Source of the DNA: Robiginitalea sp.
GTDB lineage: Bacteria; Bacteroidota; Bacteroidia; Flavobacteriales; Flavobacteriaceae
NCBI GenBank assembly: GCA_024638915.1
Contig: JAHEJJ010000033.1
Location: forward strand, 1 to 35,987
Length of the DNA stretch: 35,987 nucleotides
Direction: 5' to 3'
The stretch's first letter is position 1. Every line of letters begins with the position of its first letter. Made by a program: the position numbers and the translations under genes. This document shows positions 23,941-34,816 of this stretch, piece after piece. The notes under the pieces are model-generated. The model had not been told where the DNA came from, did no database searches, and worked only from the letters and a program-made list of their open reading frames with translations.

Positions 23941-23972
23941 AAAAGCTGTGTTGCTTCCACAAACACGCTTTT
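23941..23972 (+). promoter_or_regulatory. Hairpin between nusG and rplK
   Basis: AAAAGC, a bulged T and GTGTT pair with AACAC and GCTTTT around a nine-base loop, giving 11 bp; TTTTGAATTTTAATT follows. It could be a weak terminator, a processing site, or the rplK leader target of L1 autoregulation. I cannot choose from sequence alone. Confidence 0.45.
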
Positions 23973-23990
23973 GAATTTTAATTATAAACA

Positions 23991-24428
23991 ATGGCAAAAG
24001 AAGTTAGTAAAGTAGTTAAACTACAAGTTAGGGGAGGTGTTGCGAATCCGTCGCCACCGGTTGGACCCGCTTTAGGTGCTGCCGGAGTTAACATTATGGA
24101 GTTCTGTAAGCAGTTCAATGCTCGAACACAGGACAAACAGGGTAAATTATTACCCGTTGTTATCACCGTGTATAAAGACAAGTCGTTCGACTTTGTTGTA
24201 AAGACACCGCCAGCGGCAATACAACTCATGGAAGCGGCAAAGATCAAAAAGGGATCCGGCGAACCTAACAGGAACAGATCAGGAAAGGTGACCTGGGACC
24301 AGATCAAGACCATAGCAGAAGATAAAATGGTAGACCTTAACGCGTTTACGGTTGAGTCTGCCATGAGCATGGTTGCGGGAACCGCAAGGTCCATGGGCCT
24401 TAAAGTTTCGGGTAAAAAACCTTTTTAA
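23991..24428 (+). CDS. rplK: 50S ribosomal protein uL11
   Basis: 145 residues. The N-terminal proline-rich [16 protein letters not shown] and the C-terminal rRNA-binding domain ([18 protein letters not shown] and AGTARSMG) are clear. It forms the GTPase-associated region with 23S rRNA. First of the rplK-rplA-rplJ-rplL set. Confidence 0.98.
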   Translation: MAKEVSKVVKLQVRGGVANPSPPVGPALGAAGVNIMEFCKQFNARTQDKQGKLLPVVITVYKDKSFDFVVKTPPAAIQLMEAAKIKKGSGEPNRNRSGKVTWDQIKTIAEDKMVDLNAFTVESAMSMVAGTARSMGLKVSGKKPF

Positions 24429-24448
24429 GATCTTAAAGCAAATCAAGT

Positions 24449-25138
24449 ATGGCAAAATTAACAAAGAAGCAAAAAGAAGCGCTGTCGAAGATCGAGAAAG
24501 ACAAGCTCTATTCCCTGGAGGAGGCTTCGGCTTTAATAAAGGAGATCACCAAAACCAAATTCGATGCCTCTGTTGACCTGGCAATCAGGTTGGGAGTAGA
24601 CCCGCGTAAGGCAAACCAAATGGTTCGCGGCGTGGTTACTCTTCCTCACGGTACAGGTAAAGATGTGAAAGTACTGGCATTGGTAACTCCTGATAAGGAA
24701 GCAGACGCTGAAAATGCAGGAGCCGATTATGTCGGATTAGACGAGTATTTGGCTAAGATCAAAGGCGGATGGACCGATGTGGACGTCATCATTACCATGC
24801 CCAGTGTAATGGGCAAATTGGGACCCCTGGGAAGAATTTTGGGACCGCGCGGGCTCATGCCTAATCCGAAGACAGGTACGGTGACTATGGATATCGCCAA
24901 GGCGGTTTCCGATGTCAAAGCCGGTAAGATAGATTTTAAAGTGGATAAGACAGGAATAGTTCATGCAGCTATCGGTAAGGCCTCGTTTCCGGCTGAAAAA
25001 ATCGCGGGAAATGCCAAGGAGTTGCTCGATACGCTTAACAGGCTAAAACCTGCAGCTGCTAAAGGTGTATATATGAAAAGTATATATATGTCGAGCACGA
25101 TGAGTCCAAGTGTTCAATTAGATCCTAAAGCGGTTTAA
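24449..25138 (+). CDS. rplA: 50S ribosomal protein uL1
   Basis: 229 residues. Signature [21 protein letters not shown] and the C-terminal [15 protein letters not shown]. It forms the L1 stalk and, in many bacteria, represses its own operon by binding the rplK leader. It starts 20 bases after rplK. Confidence 0.98.
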   Translation: MAKLTKKQKEALSKIEKDKLYSLEEASALIKEITKTKFDASVDLAIRLGVDPRKANQMVRGVVTLPHGTGKDVKVLALVTPDKEADAENAGADYVGLDEYLAKIKGGWTDVDVIITMPSVMGKLGPLGRILGPRGLMPNPKTGTVTMDIAKAVSDVKAGKIDFKVDKTGIVHAAIGKASFPAEKIAGNAKELLDTLNRLKPAAAKGVYMKSIYMSSTMSPSVQLDPKAV

Positions 25139-25154
25139 CGCTAATATTATTGTA

Positions 25155-25676
25155 ATGACAAGAGAAGAAAAAGCCACGGTAATTCAGGATCTGACAGCAC
25201 AGCTCGCTGACAGCTCCATAATCTACCTGGCAGATATATCGGGCCTGGATGCGATACGCACTTCAGATTTGAGAAGGGCATGTTTTAAAGCCAATGTTCA
25301 ATTGGCCGTTGTTAAGAACACCCTCCTGGCTAAAGCGATGGAAGGCTCAGAAAAGGAATTTGGAGAGCTTCCCGATGTTTTAAAGGGTAATACCTCGCTG
25401 ATGTTCGCAGAAGTGGGTAATGCTCCGGCCAAGTTGATCAAGAATTTCCGCAAGAAATCAGAACGTCCTTTGCTTAAAGGTGCATTTATCGAAGAAGCGA
25501 TTTATGTGGGCGATGACAAGCTGGAAACACTGGTCAATATCAAATCGAAGGAAGAAGTAATAGGCGATATTATTGCCCTGTTGCAATCGCCAGCCAAGAA
25601 CGTTATTTCCGGACTTAAATCCGGTGGCGGCAAATTGGCAGGTATCCTGCAAACTTTGTCCGAAAAAGAGAATTAA
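25155..25676 (+). CDS. rplJ: 50S ribosomal protein uL10
   Basis: 173 residues. N-terminal MTREEKATVIQDLTAQL, central LRRACFKANVQLAVVKNTLL, and a C-terminal helix that anchors L7/L12 dimers. Only 16 bases separate it from rplA, leaving no room for the long L10-binding leader found before rplJ in E. coli. Confidence 0.97.
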   Translation: MTREEKATVIQDLTAQLADSSIIYLADISGLDAIRTSDLRRACFKANVQLAVVKNTLLAKAMEGSEKEFGELPDVLKGNTSLMFAEVGNAPAKLIKNFRKKSERPLLKGAFIEEAIYVGDDKLETLVNIKSKEEVIGDIIALLQSPAKNVISGLKSGGGKLAGILQTLSEKEN

Positions 25677-25723
25677 GTAAGCACTAAAACTAGAATATTT
25701 AAAATTTATTAAACGATAGAAAA

Positions 25724-26110
25724 ATGGCAGATTTAAAAGATTTCGCAGAACAATTGGTCAACCTCACTGTAAAAGAGGTAAACGAGTTGGCTGACATATT
25801 AAAAGAAGAGTACGGCATTGAGCCTGCTGCTGCTGCAGTTGCTGTAGCTGCAGGTGGTGGAGCCGCAGGAGGTGAAGGTGGTGAAGCCGCCGAAGAAAAA
25901 TCGGAATTCGACGTGGTATTGACAGCAGCAGGCGGCTCTAAGCTGGCTGTGGTTAAATTGGTCAAAGAACTTACAGGTCTTGGACTGAAAGATGCTAAAG
26001 ATATCGTAGACAGTGCACCAAAAGCTGTTAAAGAAGGTGTGAGTAAAGACGAAGCCGAAGGTATTAAAAAGTCACTGGAAGAAGCAGGAGCAGAAGTTGA
26101 GCTTAAATAA
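25724..26110 (+). CDS. rplL: 50S ribosomal protein bL12 (L7/L12)
   Basis: 128 residues. The N-terminal dimerisation domain ([21 protein letters not shown]) is followed by an Ala/Gly-rich hinge (about residues 37-55) and the C-terminal factor-binding domain ([22 protein letters not shown]). It recruits translational GTPases. It is followed by a structured 131-base gap before rpoB. Confidence 0.98.
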   Translation: MADLKDFAEQLVNLTVKEVNELADILKEEYGIEPAAAAVAVAAGGGAAGGEGGEAAEEKSEFDVVLTAAGGSKLAVVKLVKELTGLGLKDAKDIVDSAPKAVKEGVSKDEAEGIKKSLEEAGAEVELK

Positions 26111-26132
26111 TAGCGACGACCATAAGGTTTAT

Positions 26133-26171
26133 GTTTAGGTCTTTCCGCCTTTCTGGCGGCTAGACCTAAAC
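26133..26171 (+). promoter_or_regulatory. Long hairpin between rplL and rpoB
   Basis: GTTTAGGTCT (26133-26142) pairs perfectly with AGACCTAAAC (26162-26171). Inside, CCGCC (26145-26149) pairs with GGCGG (26155-26159). The two stems are split by a 2x2 internal loop. What follows is CCCCTTTATATATA, a poor U-tract, so RNA processing or partial attenuation is more likely than full termination. Confidence 0.7.
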
Positions 26172-26184
26172 CCCTTTATATATA

Positions 26185-26202
26185 GTATATCTTGAGATAT
26201 AC
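26185..26202 (+). repeat. Short inverted repeat upstream of rpoB
   Basis: GTATATCT and AGATATAC flank TG. It forms a small hairpin in RNA or a protein-binding site in DNA, 39 bases before the rpoB ATG. Confidence 0.5.
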
Positions 26203-26241
26203 AACCCATTTTAGTATTCACGATCAAAATATTGTCCTTAG

Positions 26242-29200
26242 ATGTTCACAAAACAGACTGAAAGAATAAGTTTCGCTTCCGCTAAGAACATTCCGGACTA
26301 TCCGGATTTCTTGGACATTCAGATTAAATCGTTTCAAGATTTTTTTCAGCTAGAAACCAAATCTGACGAAAGAGGCAATGAAGGTTTATACAACACCTTC
26401 ATGGAAAACTTTCCCATCACAGACACCAGGAACCAGTTTGTACTGGAATTTCTTGATTATTTCATAGACCCTCCCCGATACACCATTCAGGAATGTATCG
26501 AAAGAGGGCTAACCTATAGCGTGCCTTTAAAAGCACGGTTAAAACTGTACTGTACAGATCCCGAGCATGAAGACTTTGAAACTATTGTTCAGGATGTATA
26601 TCTGGGGACTATACCGTATATGACTCCAAGTGGCACCTTTGTCATCAATGGGGCCGAGAGGGTTGTGGTATCACAGCTTCACCGATCGCCCGGGGTATTC
26701 TTCGGACAATCTTTCCACGCTAATGGTACTAAATTGTACTCGGCAAGGGTAATTCCTTTTAAAGGTTCATGGATCGAGTTTGCAACTGATATCAACAGCG
26801 TCATGTACGCCTATATCGACCGTAAGAAGAAATTACCGGTGACTACTCTGTTCAGGGCGATTGGCTATGAAAGGGATAAGGACATTCTCGAGATATTTGA
26901 TCTCTCCGAAGAAATTAAGGTAACCAAGACAGGATTGAAAAAAGTCCTGGGAAGAAAATTGGCGGCAAGGGTATTGAATACCTGGCACGAGGATTTTGTG
27001 GACGAGGATACCGGCGAAGTGGTCTCCATCGAAAGGAACGAGATTGTACTTGACCGGGATACCGTCCTGGAAAAGGATCATATCGATCAGATCATGGAAA
27101 CCGATGTGAAGACGATTCTTCTGCATAAGGAGAATAATGCTCAGAGCGATTATGCGATCATCCACAATACGCTGCAGAAAGATCCCACCAATTCAGAAAA
27201 GGAAGCGGTAGAACATATCTACAGGCAGCTGCGTAATGCAGAACCGCCCGATGAGGAAACCGCCCGAGGGATCATCGACAAGCTCTTCTTCTCAGACCAG
27301 CGCTACAGCCTGGGTGAAGTAGGAAGGTACAGGATGAACAAGAAACTCGGTCTCGATATCGGAATGGATAAAGAGGTGCTGACCAAAGAGGATATCATCA
27401 CTATTATTAAATACCTAATCGAGCTCATCAATTCCAAAGCGGAGATCGATGATATCGATCACCTGTCTAACAGGAGGGTGAGGACAGTTGGCGAACAACT
27501 GTCATCTCAATTCGGCGTAGGGCTTGCGCGAATGGCAAGGACCATACGTGAAAGGATGAATGTTCGTGATAATGAGGTTTTCACACCAATAGATCTGATC
27601 AATGCCAAGACACTGTCTTCGGTGATCAATTCGTTCTTTGGCACTAACCAACTATCGCAGTTTATGGACCAGACCAATCCCCTGGCCGAGATCACCCACA
27701 AAAGAAGGTTGTCGGCCTTAGGGCCAGGCGGACTGTCAAGGGAACGGGCAGGTTTCGAGGTAAGGGACGTCCATTATACCCATTATGGAAGATTATGTCC
27801 GATCGAAACACCGGAAGGGCCCAATATTGGACTTATTTCCTCTCTTTCGGTCTTTGCGAAGGTAAATCCACTCGGATTCCTTGAGACCCCTTACCGCAAA
27901 GTTGAAAAAGGCGTGGTAAACACCAAGGATTATGTATACCTGAGTGCAGAGGAAGAAGAAGGTAGGAAGATCGCTCAGGCCAATATACCGCTTAAGGACA
28001 ATGGTAAGATCGATACCGATAAAGTAATTGCCAGAGAGGAAGGCGATTTTCCTGTAGTGGATCCCAAGGAAGTCAATTATACCGATGTTGCCCCTAACCA
28101 GATCGCCTCGATCTCGGCTTCATTGATCCCATTCCTGGAGCACGATGATGCGAACCGCGCATTGATGGGATCTAATATGATGCGCCAGGCGGTACCATTG
28201 TTGAAACCCGAAGTACCCATTGTAGGAACCGGTCTGGAAAGGCAGGTAGCCTCAGATTCCAGGGTATTGATCAACGCAGAAGGCGATGGTGTGGTGGAAT
28301 ATGTAGACTCGAAAAAGATTGCGATCAATTATAAGAGGTCAGATCGCGAACGCCAGGTGAGCTTTGAAGATGATTCAAAGACCTATGAACTGGTTAAATT
28401 CAGAAAGACTAACCAGGGAACATGCATCAACCTTAAACCGATCGTTCGTACGGGGGATAAGGTTAAAAAAGGACAGGTTCTCTGTGAGGGTTATGCCACG
28501 GAAAATGGTGAACTGGCCTTAGGTCGTAACCTGAAAGTGGCCTTTATGCCATGGAAGGGCTACAATTTTGAAGATGCTATTGTGATCTCGGAGAAAGTGG
28601 TTCGGGAGGATATTTTTACCTCTATTCATATAGACGAATATGCGCTTGAGGTCAGGGATACTAAATTGGGAGCCGAGGAGCTTACCAATGATATTCCAAA
28701 CGTATCTGAAGAAGCGACAAAAGACCTGGACGAATACGGTATGATCCGTATCGGAGCCGAAGTTAAACCCGGTGATATCCTGATCGGTAAGATCACTCCG
28801 AAAGGAGAATCTGATCCTACTCCTGAAGAAAAGTTGTTGCGTGCCATTTTTGGCGACAAGGCAGGAGATGTAAAAGATGCTTCGTTGAAAGCCTCTCCAT
28901 CTCTAAAAGGAGTGGTAATCGATAAAAAACTCTTCTCGCGCTCTATAAAGGACAAAAGAAGACGTTCCGAAGACAAGGAATCCATTACCAAACTCGAGCT
29001 GGACTACGAGGTTAAATTCCAGGAATTAAAAGACATTCTGGTTGAGAAGCTATTTAAAATGGTCAATGGTAAAACATCACAGGGCGTACAGAACGACCTG
29101 GGTGAAGAAGTTCTGCCGAAAGGTAAGAAGTACACCATGAAAATGCTTAATGCTGTTGATGATTTTGCCCATTTGGTGGCAGGAAGCTGGACCACGGATA

Positions 29201-30051
29201 AAGCGACCAATGTGATGATCACAGACCTGTTGCATAACTACAAGATCAAACTTAACGACCTTCAGGGGAACTTGCGAAGAGACAAATTCACGATTTCCGT
29301 AGGTGACGAACTCCCAGCGGGGATCATGAAGCTCGCTAAGGTATACATCGCCAAAAAACGAAAGTTGAAAGTGGGCGATAAGATGGCAGGACGTCATGGA
29401 AACAAAGGTATTGTTGCACGGATCGTACGTCAGGAAGATATGCCTTTCCTCGAAGACGGAACTCCTGTAGATATCGTACTCAATCCTCTTGGTGTACCCT
29501 CTAGGATGAATATCGGGCAGATCTACGAGACTGTTCTCGGCTGGGCCGGGCTTAAGTTGAATAAAAACTTTGCCACCCCGATCTTTGATGGGGCGACTAT
29601 CGAAGAAATAGAAGCTCTGACCCAGGATGCGGAAGTCCCGCAGTATGGTCATACCTATTTATACGATGGTGGTACCGGCGAGCGATTCGACCAGGCGGCC
29701 ACCGTTGGGGTTATTTACATGCTGAAACTGGGCCATATGGTCGATGATAAGATGCATGCCCGCTCTATAGGACCTTATTCACTGATCACGCAGCAACCCC
29801 TTGGTGGTAAAGCTCAATTCGGAGGTCAGCGATTTGGTGAGATGGAAGTTTGGGCGCTGGAAGCCTACGGTGCTTCAGCTACCTTAAGGGAAATCCTTAC
29901 TGTGAAGTCAGACGACGTGATCGGCAGGGCGAAGACCTATGAGTCTATCGTTAAAGGAGAAACCATGCCAGAACCTGGGCTACCAGAATCTTTTAATGTA
30001 CTGATGCACGAGCTGAAAGGACTCGGACTCGATATCAGACTGGAAGAATAA
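26242..30051 (+). CDS. rpoB: RNA polymerase subunit beta
   Basis: 1269 residues, normal for Bacteroidota. Nearly all beta landmarks are visible. The rifampicin-binding region is [19 protein letters not shown]...LSALGPGG, with Q473, D476, H486 and S491 corresponding to E. coli Q513, D516, H526 and S531. These are the sensitive-type residues. Other landmarks are [16 protein letters not shown], the GEQL-type contacts, [16 protein letters not shown] and the C-terminal [27 protein letters not shown]. It lies 43 bases before rpoC. Confidence 0.99.
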   Translation: MFTKQTERISFASAKNIPDYPDFLDIQIKSFQDFFQLETKSDERGNEGLYNTFMENFPITDTRNQFVLEFLDYFIDPPRYTIQECIERGLTYSVPLKARLKLYCTDPEHEDFETIVQDVYLGTIPYMTPSGTFVINGAERVVVSQLHRSPGVFFGQSFHANGTKLYSARVIPFKGSWIEFATDINSVMYAYIDRKKKLPVTTLFRAIGYERDKDILEIFDLSEEIKVTKTGLKKVLGRKLAARVLNTWHEDFVDEDTGEVVSIERNEIVLDRDTVLEKDHIDQIMETDVKTILLHKENNAQSDYAIIHNTLQKDPTNSEKEAVEHIYRQLRNAEPPDEETARGIIDKLFFSDQRYSLGEVGRYRMNKKLGLDIGMDKEVLTKEDIITIIKYLIELINSKAEIDDIDHLSNRRVRTVGEQLSSQFGVGLARMARTIRERMNVRDNEVFTPIDLINAKTLSSVINSFFGTNQLSQFMDQTNPLAEITHKRRLSALGPGGLSRERAGFEVRDVHYTHYGRLCPIETPEGPNIGLISSLSVFAKVNPLGFLETPYRKVEKGVVNTKDYVYLSAEEEEGRKIAQANIPLKDNGKIDTDKVIAREEGDFPVVDPKEVNYTDVAPNQIASISASLIPFLEHDDANRALMGSNMMRQAVPLLKPEVPIVGTGLERQVASDSRVLINAEGDGVVEYVDSKKIAINYKRSDRERQVSFEDDSKTYELVKFRKTNQGTCINLKPIVRTGDKVKKGQVLCEGYATENGELALGRNLKVAFMPWKGYNFEDAIVISEKVVREDIFTSIHIDEYALEVRDTKLGAEELTNDIPNVSEEATKDLDEYGMIRIGAEVKPGDILIGKITPKGESDPTPEEKLLRAIFGDKAGDVKDASLKASPSLKGVVIDKKLFSRSIKDKRRRSEDKESITKLELDYEVKFQELKDILVEKLFKMVNGKTSQGVQNDLGEEVLPKGKKYTMKMLNAVDDFAHLVAGSWTTDKATNVMITDLLHNYKIKLNDLQGNLRRDKFTISVGDELPAGIMKLAKVYIAKKRKLKVGDKMAGRHGNKGIVARIVRQEDMPFLEDGTPVDIVLNPLGVPSRMNIGQIYETVLGWAGLKLNKNFATPIFDGATIEEIEALTQDAEVPQYGHTYLYDGGTGERFDQAATVGVIYMLKLGHMVDDKMHARSIGPYSLITQQPLGGKAQFGGQRFGEMEVWALEAYGASATLREILTVKSDDVIGRAKTYESIVKGETMPEPGLPESFNVLMHELKGLGLDIRLEE

Positions 30052-30094
30052 GAATTATTAAGAATCGTAAAAACAGATAATCACCATTAGCATT

Positions 30095-33000
30095 ATGGCT
30101 AGATTAAAAGATAACACAACAATAAAAAGGTTTAATAAGATCTCCATCGGTCTTTCATCTCCGGAAGCTATTCTGGCTGAGTCGAGAGGCGAAGTTCTAA
30201 AACCTGAAACCATTAATTACCGCACGCACAAGCCCGAGCGGGACGGTCTTTTCTGCGAGAGAATCTTTGGTCCTGTAAAAGACTACGAATGTGCCTGTGG
30301 TAAATATAAAAGGATAAGATATCGCGGTATTGTTTGCGATCGTTGCGGGGTAGAAGTCACGGAGAAAAAAGTCCGTAGAGACCGGGTAGGACACATCAAT
30401 CTTGTCGTTCCGGTAGCCCACATCTGGTACTTTCGCAGCTTGCCCAACAAGATAGGATACCTTTTAGGACTTCCTTCAAAGAAGCTCGACATGATCATCT
30501 ATTACGAGCGGTATGTGGTCATCCAGCCCGGACTGGCCAAAGGACCGGAAGATGAGGAAATCCAGAAAATGGATTTCCTTACCGAAGAGGAGTATCTCAA
30601 TATTTTGGAAACTATTCCACCTGAAAATCAATATCTTGAGGATAGTGATCCGGATAAGTTTATCGCCAAAATGGGTGCGGAATGTCTTATCGACTTGCTT
30701 TCGAGAATAGATCTTCAGCAACTTTCTTACGACCTGAGACATAAGGCCAATACCGAGACCTCTAAGCAGAGAAAAACGGAAGCCTTGAAACGATTGCAGG
30801 TTGTGGAAGCCTTGAGGGAAGCTCAAAACAACAGGGAAAATAATCCGGAGTGGATGATCATGAAGGTAGTTCCAGTCATACCACCGGAGCTTCGCCCTTT
30901 GGTGCCACTCGATGGGGGGCGGTTTGCTACCTCAGACCTCAACGATCTCTATCGAAGAGTCATAATCAGAAACAATCGTCTCAAAAGACTGATGGAGATA
31001 AAAGCTCCGGAAGTGATCCTCAGAAACGAAAAGAGAATGCTCCAGGAGGCGGTAGATTCGCTTTTCGACAATACCCGAAAAGCCTCGGCGGTAAAGACCG
31101 AGTCTAACAGACCCCTGAAATCTCTTTCCGATAGCTTAAAAGGAAAACAAGGACGATTCAGACAGAATCTCCTGGGTAAGCGCGTAGATTACTCAGCCCG
31201 ATCGGTAATTGTCGTAGGGCCGGAAATGAAATTGTACGAATGTGGTCTTCCCAAGGAAATGGCCGCTGAACTATACAAGCCTTTTGTGATCAGGAAACTC
31301 ATCGAAAGGGGAATCGTCAAAACGGTAAAATCTGCCAAGAAGATCATAGATAAAAAAGAGCCGGTGGTTTGGGATATTCTCGAAAATGTGCTCAAGGGTC
31401 ACCCCGTACTATTGAACCGGGCACCCACCTTGCACCGTTTAGGAATCCAGGCATTTCAACCTCGATTGATCGAAGGGAAGGCCATCAGGCTGCACCCATT
31501 GGTATGTACGGCCTTTAATGCCGATTTCGACGGAGACCAGATGGCGGTACACCTGCCACTCGGACCCGAGGCCATCCTTGAGTCCCAGCTTTTAATGCTG
31601 GCCTCTCACAACATATTGAACCCTGCCAATGGTTCACCTATTACTGTTCCTTCACAAGACATGGTTCTAGGTCTTTATTATATGACCAAGGAACGTAAGT
31701 CTACAGACAAGGTAAAAGTTAAAGGAGAGGGACTCACTTTCTATTCCTACGAAGAGGTCGTGATCGCTTTTAACGAGAACAAGGTAGAATTGAACGCGGG
31801 TATCAAGGTTAGAGCCAAAGACTTCAATGAAGAAGGCGAATTGGTCGATCAGATCATTGAAACCACTGTCGGGAGGGTTCTGTTTAACATGGTCGTACCG
31901 GAACAAGCCGGCTATGTAAATGAGGTCTTGAATAAAAAATCCCTCAGGGATATTATTGGAAAGATTCTGGCCGTAACAGACGTTCCGACCACATCGGAAT
32001 TCCTTGATAAAATCAAGACGATGGGTTACGAATTCGCCTTCAAAGGAGGACTTTCGTTCAGTTTGGGGGATATTATCATACCGGTTGAAAAACATGATAT
32101 GATCGCCGATGCTAATCAGGAGGTAGATGGTATCATGATGAATTACAATATGGGTCTTATCACTAACAATGAGAGATACAATCAGGTAATCGACGTCTGG
32201 ACCTCTACCAACGCTATGCTTACCGAATTGGCCATGAAGCGTATTCGGGAAGACAATCAAGGATTTAACTCTGTATATATGATGCTCGATTCCGGGGCTA
32301 GAGGTTCTAAAGAACAGATACGCCAGTTAACCGGAATGAGAGGTCTTATGGCGAAACCTAAGAAGTCTACTGCCGGAGGTGGTGAGATCATCGAAAACCC
32401 TATCCTTTCTAACTTTAAGGAAGGGCTGTCGATCCTGGAATATTTTATTTCCACTCACGGTGCTCGTAAAGGACTGGCCGATACGGCCCTGAAAACCGCT
32501 GATGCCGGTTATTTAACCCGTCGTCTGGTAGATGTTTCTCAGGATGTTATCGTCAATATTGAAGACTGTGGTACATTGAGAGGAATCGAAGTGTCGCCCT
32601 TGAAGAAGAATGAAGAAGTCGTAGAAACGCTTGGAGAGCGTATCCTGGGAAGGGTATCGCTTCACGATCTTTACGATCCATTGACCGAAGAACTCATCCT
32701 GCATGCCGGACAGCAGATCATGGAAGCAGATATCAGGAAAATTGAAGCTTCACCCATAGAAAGGGTCGAAGTGCGTTCACCGCTCACTTGTGAGGCAGAA
32801 AAAGGAATCTGTGCGAAGTGTTACGGACGAAACCTGGCTACCAATAAAATGGTACAGCGAGGAGAAGCGGTAGGCGTTATTGCCGCACAATCGATCGGTG
32901 AACCGGGAACGCAGTTAACATTGCGAACCTTCCACGTGGGGGGTATTGCTGGAAATATTTCGGAAGAGAGTAAGCTCGATGCCAAGTTCGACGGTATAGC

Positions 33001-34393
33001 CGAGATCGAGGAACTCAGGTTGGTCAAAGGTAAAGATGCAGATGGTAAACCCGTCGATATTGTAATTTCCAGAACTTCCGAGATCAGAATTGTGGATGCG
33101 AAAACTGGTATTACTCTGAGTACCAATAATATTCCTTACGGATCACAGCTATTTGTTAAAAATGGCAAACCGATCAAAAAAGGAGATATTATTTGTCAGT
33201 GGGATCCCTATAACGGGGTTATTGTATCAGAATTTACGGGTAAGATTGCTTATGAGAATATTGAGCAAGGTGTCACCTACCAGGTTGAGATCGATGAGCA
33301 AACGGGATTCCAGGAAAAAGTGATTTCCGAATCGAGAAACAAAAAATTGATCCCGACCTTATTGATCATGGATAACAAGGACAATGTTCTTCGTTCTTAT
33401 AACCTGCCTGTAGGGTCTCACCTTATGATAGACGATGGGGAAAAAATCAAGGAAGGTAAAATACTGGTCAAAATACCGCGTAAATCGGCCAAAGCCGGTG
33501 ATATTACAGGTGGATTACCAAGGGTAACTGAGCTCTTTGAAGCGAGGAACCCTTCAAACCCTGCGGTGGTTACTGAAATCGATGGGGTGGTTTCTTTTGG
33601 AAAGATCAAACGCGGAAATCGTGAGATCATTATTGAATCTAAACTGGGAGAAATCAAAAAGTATCTGGTAAAACTATCTAACCAGATCCTTGTTCAGGAA
33701 AACGATTATGTTAGGGCGGGAATGCCGCTCTCCGACGGATCGATTACACCTGAGGATATCCTTGCAATAAAAGGCCCATCTGCGGTTCAACAGTATCTTG
33801 TAAACGAGGTTCAGGAAGTCTACAGGCTTCAGGGTGTGAAAATCAATGATAAGCACTTTGAGGTTGTGGTTAGACAAATGATGCGCAAGGTGAGTATACA
33901 GGATTCGGGCGATACTACTTTCCTTGAAAACCAATTGGTCCATAAGGATGATTTCATCAGAGAAAACGACGAGATTTTTGGTAAGAAGGTGGTAGAGGAA
34001 GCCGGTGATTCGGAGAATCTCAAGGCAGGCCAAATTATCACGGCTCGTGATCTCAGGGATGAAAATTCTATTTTACGACGAGAAGATAAGGAGCTGGTTG
34101 TGGCCAGAGATGCTGTAGCAGCTACTGCTACACCTATTCTTCAGGGTATTACAAGAGCATCTCTGCAAACCAAATCCTTTATTTCGGCAGCCTCCTTCCA
34201 GGAAACCACGAAGGTGCTGAATGAAGCAGCTGTAAGTGGTAAAGTCGATACACTTGAAGGCCTTAAAGAAAATGTGATCGTTGGGCATAAAATCCCGGCA
34301 GGTACCGGTATGCGCGATTACGAGAATATCATTGTAGGCTCAAAAGAGGAATACGACGAGATCATGTCGCGAAAAGAGGAATTAAAATTCTAA
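30095..34393 (+). CDS. rpoC: RNA polymerase subunit beta'
   Basis: 1432 residues. The N-terminal zinc site is [20 protein letters not shown]. The catalytic Mg2+ loop is [12 protein letters not shown], with D477, D479 and D481. The second zinc-site region is [13 protein letters not shown], followed by the trigger-loop region [15 protein letters not shown]. The C-terminal domain is intact and ends [13 protein letters not shown] strong terminator follows, marking the end of the rplK-to-rpoC transcription block. Confidence 0.99.
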   Translation: MARLKDNTTIKRFNKISIGLSSPEAILAESRGEVLKPETINYRTHKPERDGLFCERIFGPVKDYECACGKYKRIRYRGIVCDRCGVEVTEKKVRRDRVGHINLVVPVAHIWYFRSLPNKIGYLLGLPSKKLDMIIYYERYVVIQPGLAKGPEDEEIQKMDFLTEEEYLNILETIPPENQYLEDSDPDKFIAKMGAECLIDLLSRIDLQQLSYDLRHKANTETSKQRKTEALKRLQVVEALREAQNNRENNPEWMIMKVVPVIPPELRPLVPLDGGRFATSDLNDLYRRVIIRNNRLKRLMEIKAPEVILRNEKRMLQEAVDSLFDNTRKASAVKTESNRPLKSLSDSLKGKQGRFRQNLLGKRVDYSARSVIVVGPEMKLYECGLPKEMAAELYKPFVIRKLIERGIVKTVKSAKKIIDKKEPVVWDILENVLKGHPVLLNRAPTLHRLGIQAFQPRLIEGKAIRLHPLVCTAFNADFDGDQMAVHLPLGPEAILESQLLMLASHNILNPANGSPITVPSQDMVLGLYYMTKERKSTDKVKVKGEGLTFYSYEEVVIAFNENKVELNAGIKVRAKDFNEEGELVDQIIETTVGRVLFNMVVPEQAGYVNEVLNKKSLRDIIGKILAVTDVPTTSEFLDKIKTMGYEFAFKGGLSFSLGDIIIPVEKHDMIADANQEVDGIMMNYNMGLITNNERYNQVIDVWTSTNAMLTELAMKRIREDNQGFNSVYMMLDSGARGSKEQIRQLTGMRGLMAKPKKSTAGGGEIIENPILSNFKEGLSILEYFISTHGARKGLADTALKTADAGYLTRRLVDVSQDVIVNIEDCGTLRGIEVSPLKKNEEVVETLGERILGRVSLHDLYDPLTEELILHAGQQIMEADIRKIEASPIERVEVRSPLTCEAEKGICAKCYGRNLATNKMVQRGEAVGVIAAQSIGEPGTQLTLRTFHVGGIAGNISEESKLDAKFDGIAEIEELRLVKGKDADGKPVDIVISRTSEIRIVDAKTGITLSTNNIPYGSQLFVKNGKPIKKGDIICQWDPYNGVIVSEFTGKIAYENIEQGVTYQVEIDEQTGFQEKVISESRNKKLIPTLLIMDNKDNVLRSYNLPVGSHLMIDDGEKIKEGKILVKIPRKSAKAGDITGGLPRVTELFEARNPSNPAVVTEIDGVVSFGKIKRGNREIIIESKLGEIKKYLVKLSNQILVQENDYVRAGMPLSDGSITPEDILAIKGPSAVQQYLVNEVQEVYRLQGVKINDKHFEVVVRQMMRKVSIQDSGDTTFLENQLVHKDDFIRENDEIFGKKVVEEAGDSENLKAGQIITARDLRDENSILRREDKELVVARDAVAATATPILQGITRASLQTKSFISAASFQETTKVLNEAAVSGKVDTLEGLKENVIVGHKIPAGTGMRDYENIIVGSKEEYDEIMSRKEELKF

Positions 34394-34400
34394 CATATAA

Positions 34401-34428
34401 CCCCCGAAATTTGTTCGGGGGTTTTTTT
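34401..34428 (+). terminator. Terminator after rpoC
   Basis: CCCCCGAA (34401-34408) and TTCGGGGG (34414-34421) form a perfect 8-bp stem with a five-base loop, followed by seven T. Confidence 0.93.
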
Positions 34429-34504
34429 CCACAGTATCTTTAGGCGGCACATCTATAACCATTATTGTAGTTGTACCTAATCGCAGCAATATTTTACACT
34501 CACT

Positions 34505-34816
34505 ATGGCAGAAAAAGATCAAAAGCAGAAACAGATCAACATAGAACTCGACGAACAAACCGCTGAAGGAATCTATTCCAATCTGGCTATTATCAATCAT
34601 AGCGTTTCGGAGTTTGTTCTTGATTTTATCAGCATGATGCCGGGTGCTCCCAAAGCAAAGGTCAAGAGCAGGATAATACTGACACCCCAACACGCAAAGA
34701 AATTCCTTAAAGCACTGGGAGACAATGTAAACCGGTTTGAAAAGGCACACGGCCCGATCAAGGATTACGATCAGCCAACCATTCCGCTGAATTTTGGCCC
34801 AACAGGGGAGGCTTAA
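34505..34816 (+). CDS. DUF3467 family protein
   Basis: 103 residues, soluble, highly charged at both ends. It matches the DUF3467 pattern: an N-terminal INIELDEQTAEGIYSNLAIINHS, then SEFVLDFISMMPGAPKAKVKSRIILTP and HAKKFLKALGDNV. The family is widespread and often sits after rpoC in Bacteroidota; its function is unknown. It follows the rpoC terminator, so it probably has its own promoter, though none fits TAnnTTTG well. Its stop overlaps the prfC stop by 4 bases on the opposite strand. Confidence 0.85.
   Translation: MAEKDQKQKQINIELDEQTAEGIYSNLAIINHSVSEFVLDFISMMPGAPKAKVKSRIILTPQHAKKFLKALGDNVNRFEKAHGPIKDYDQPTIPLNFGPTGEA

Noticed and set aside
29077-29652. 191-codon open frame on the - strand inside rpoB
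   Set aside because: Antisense to highly conserved RpoB motifs, with no protein-like features of its own.
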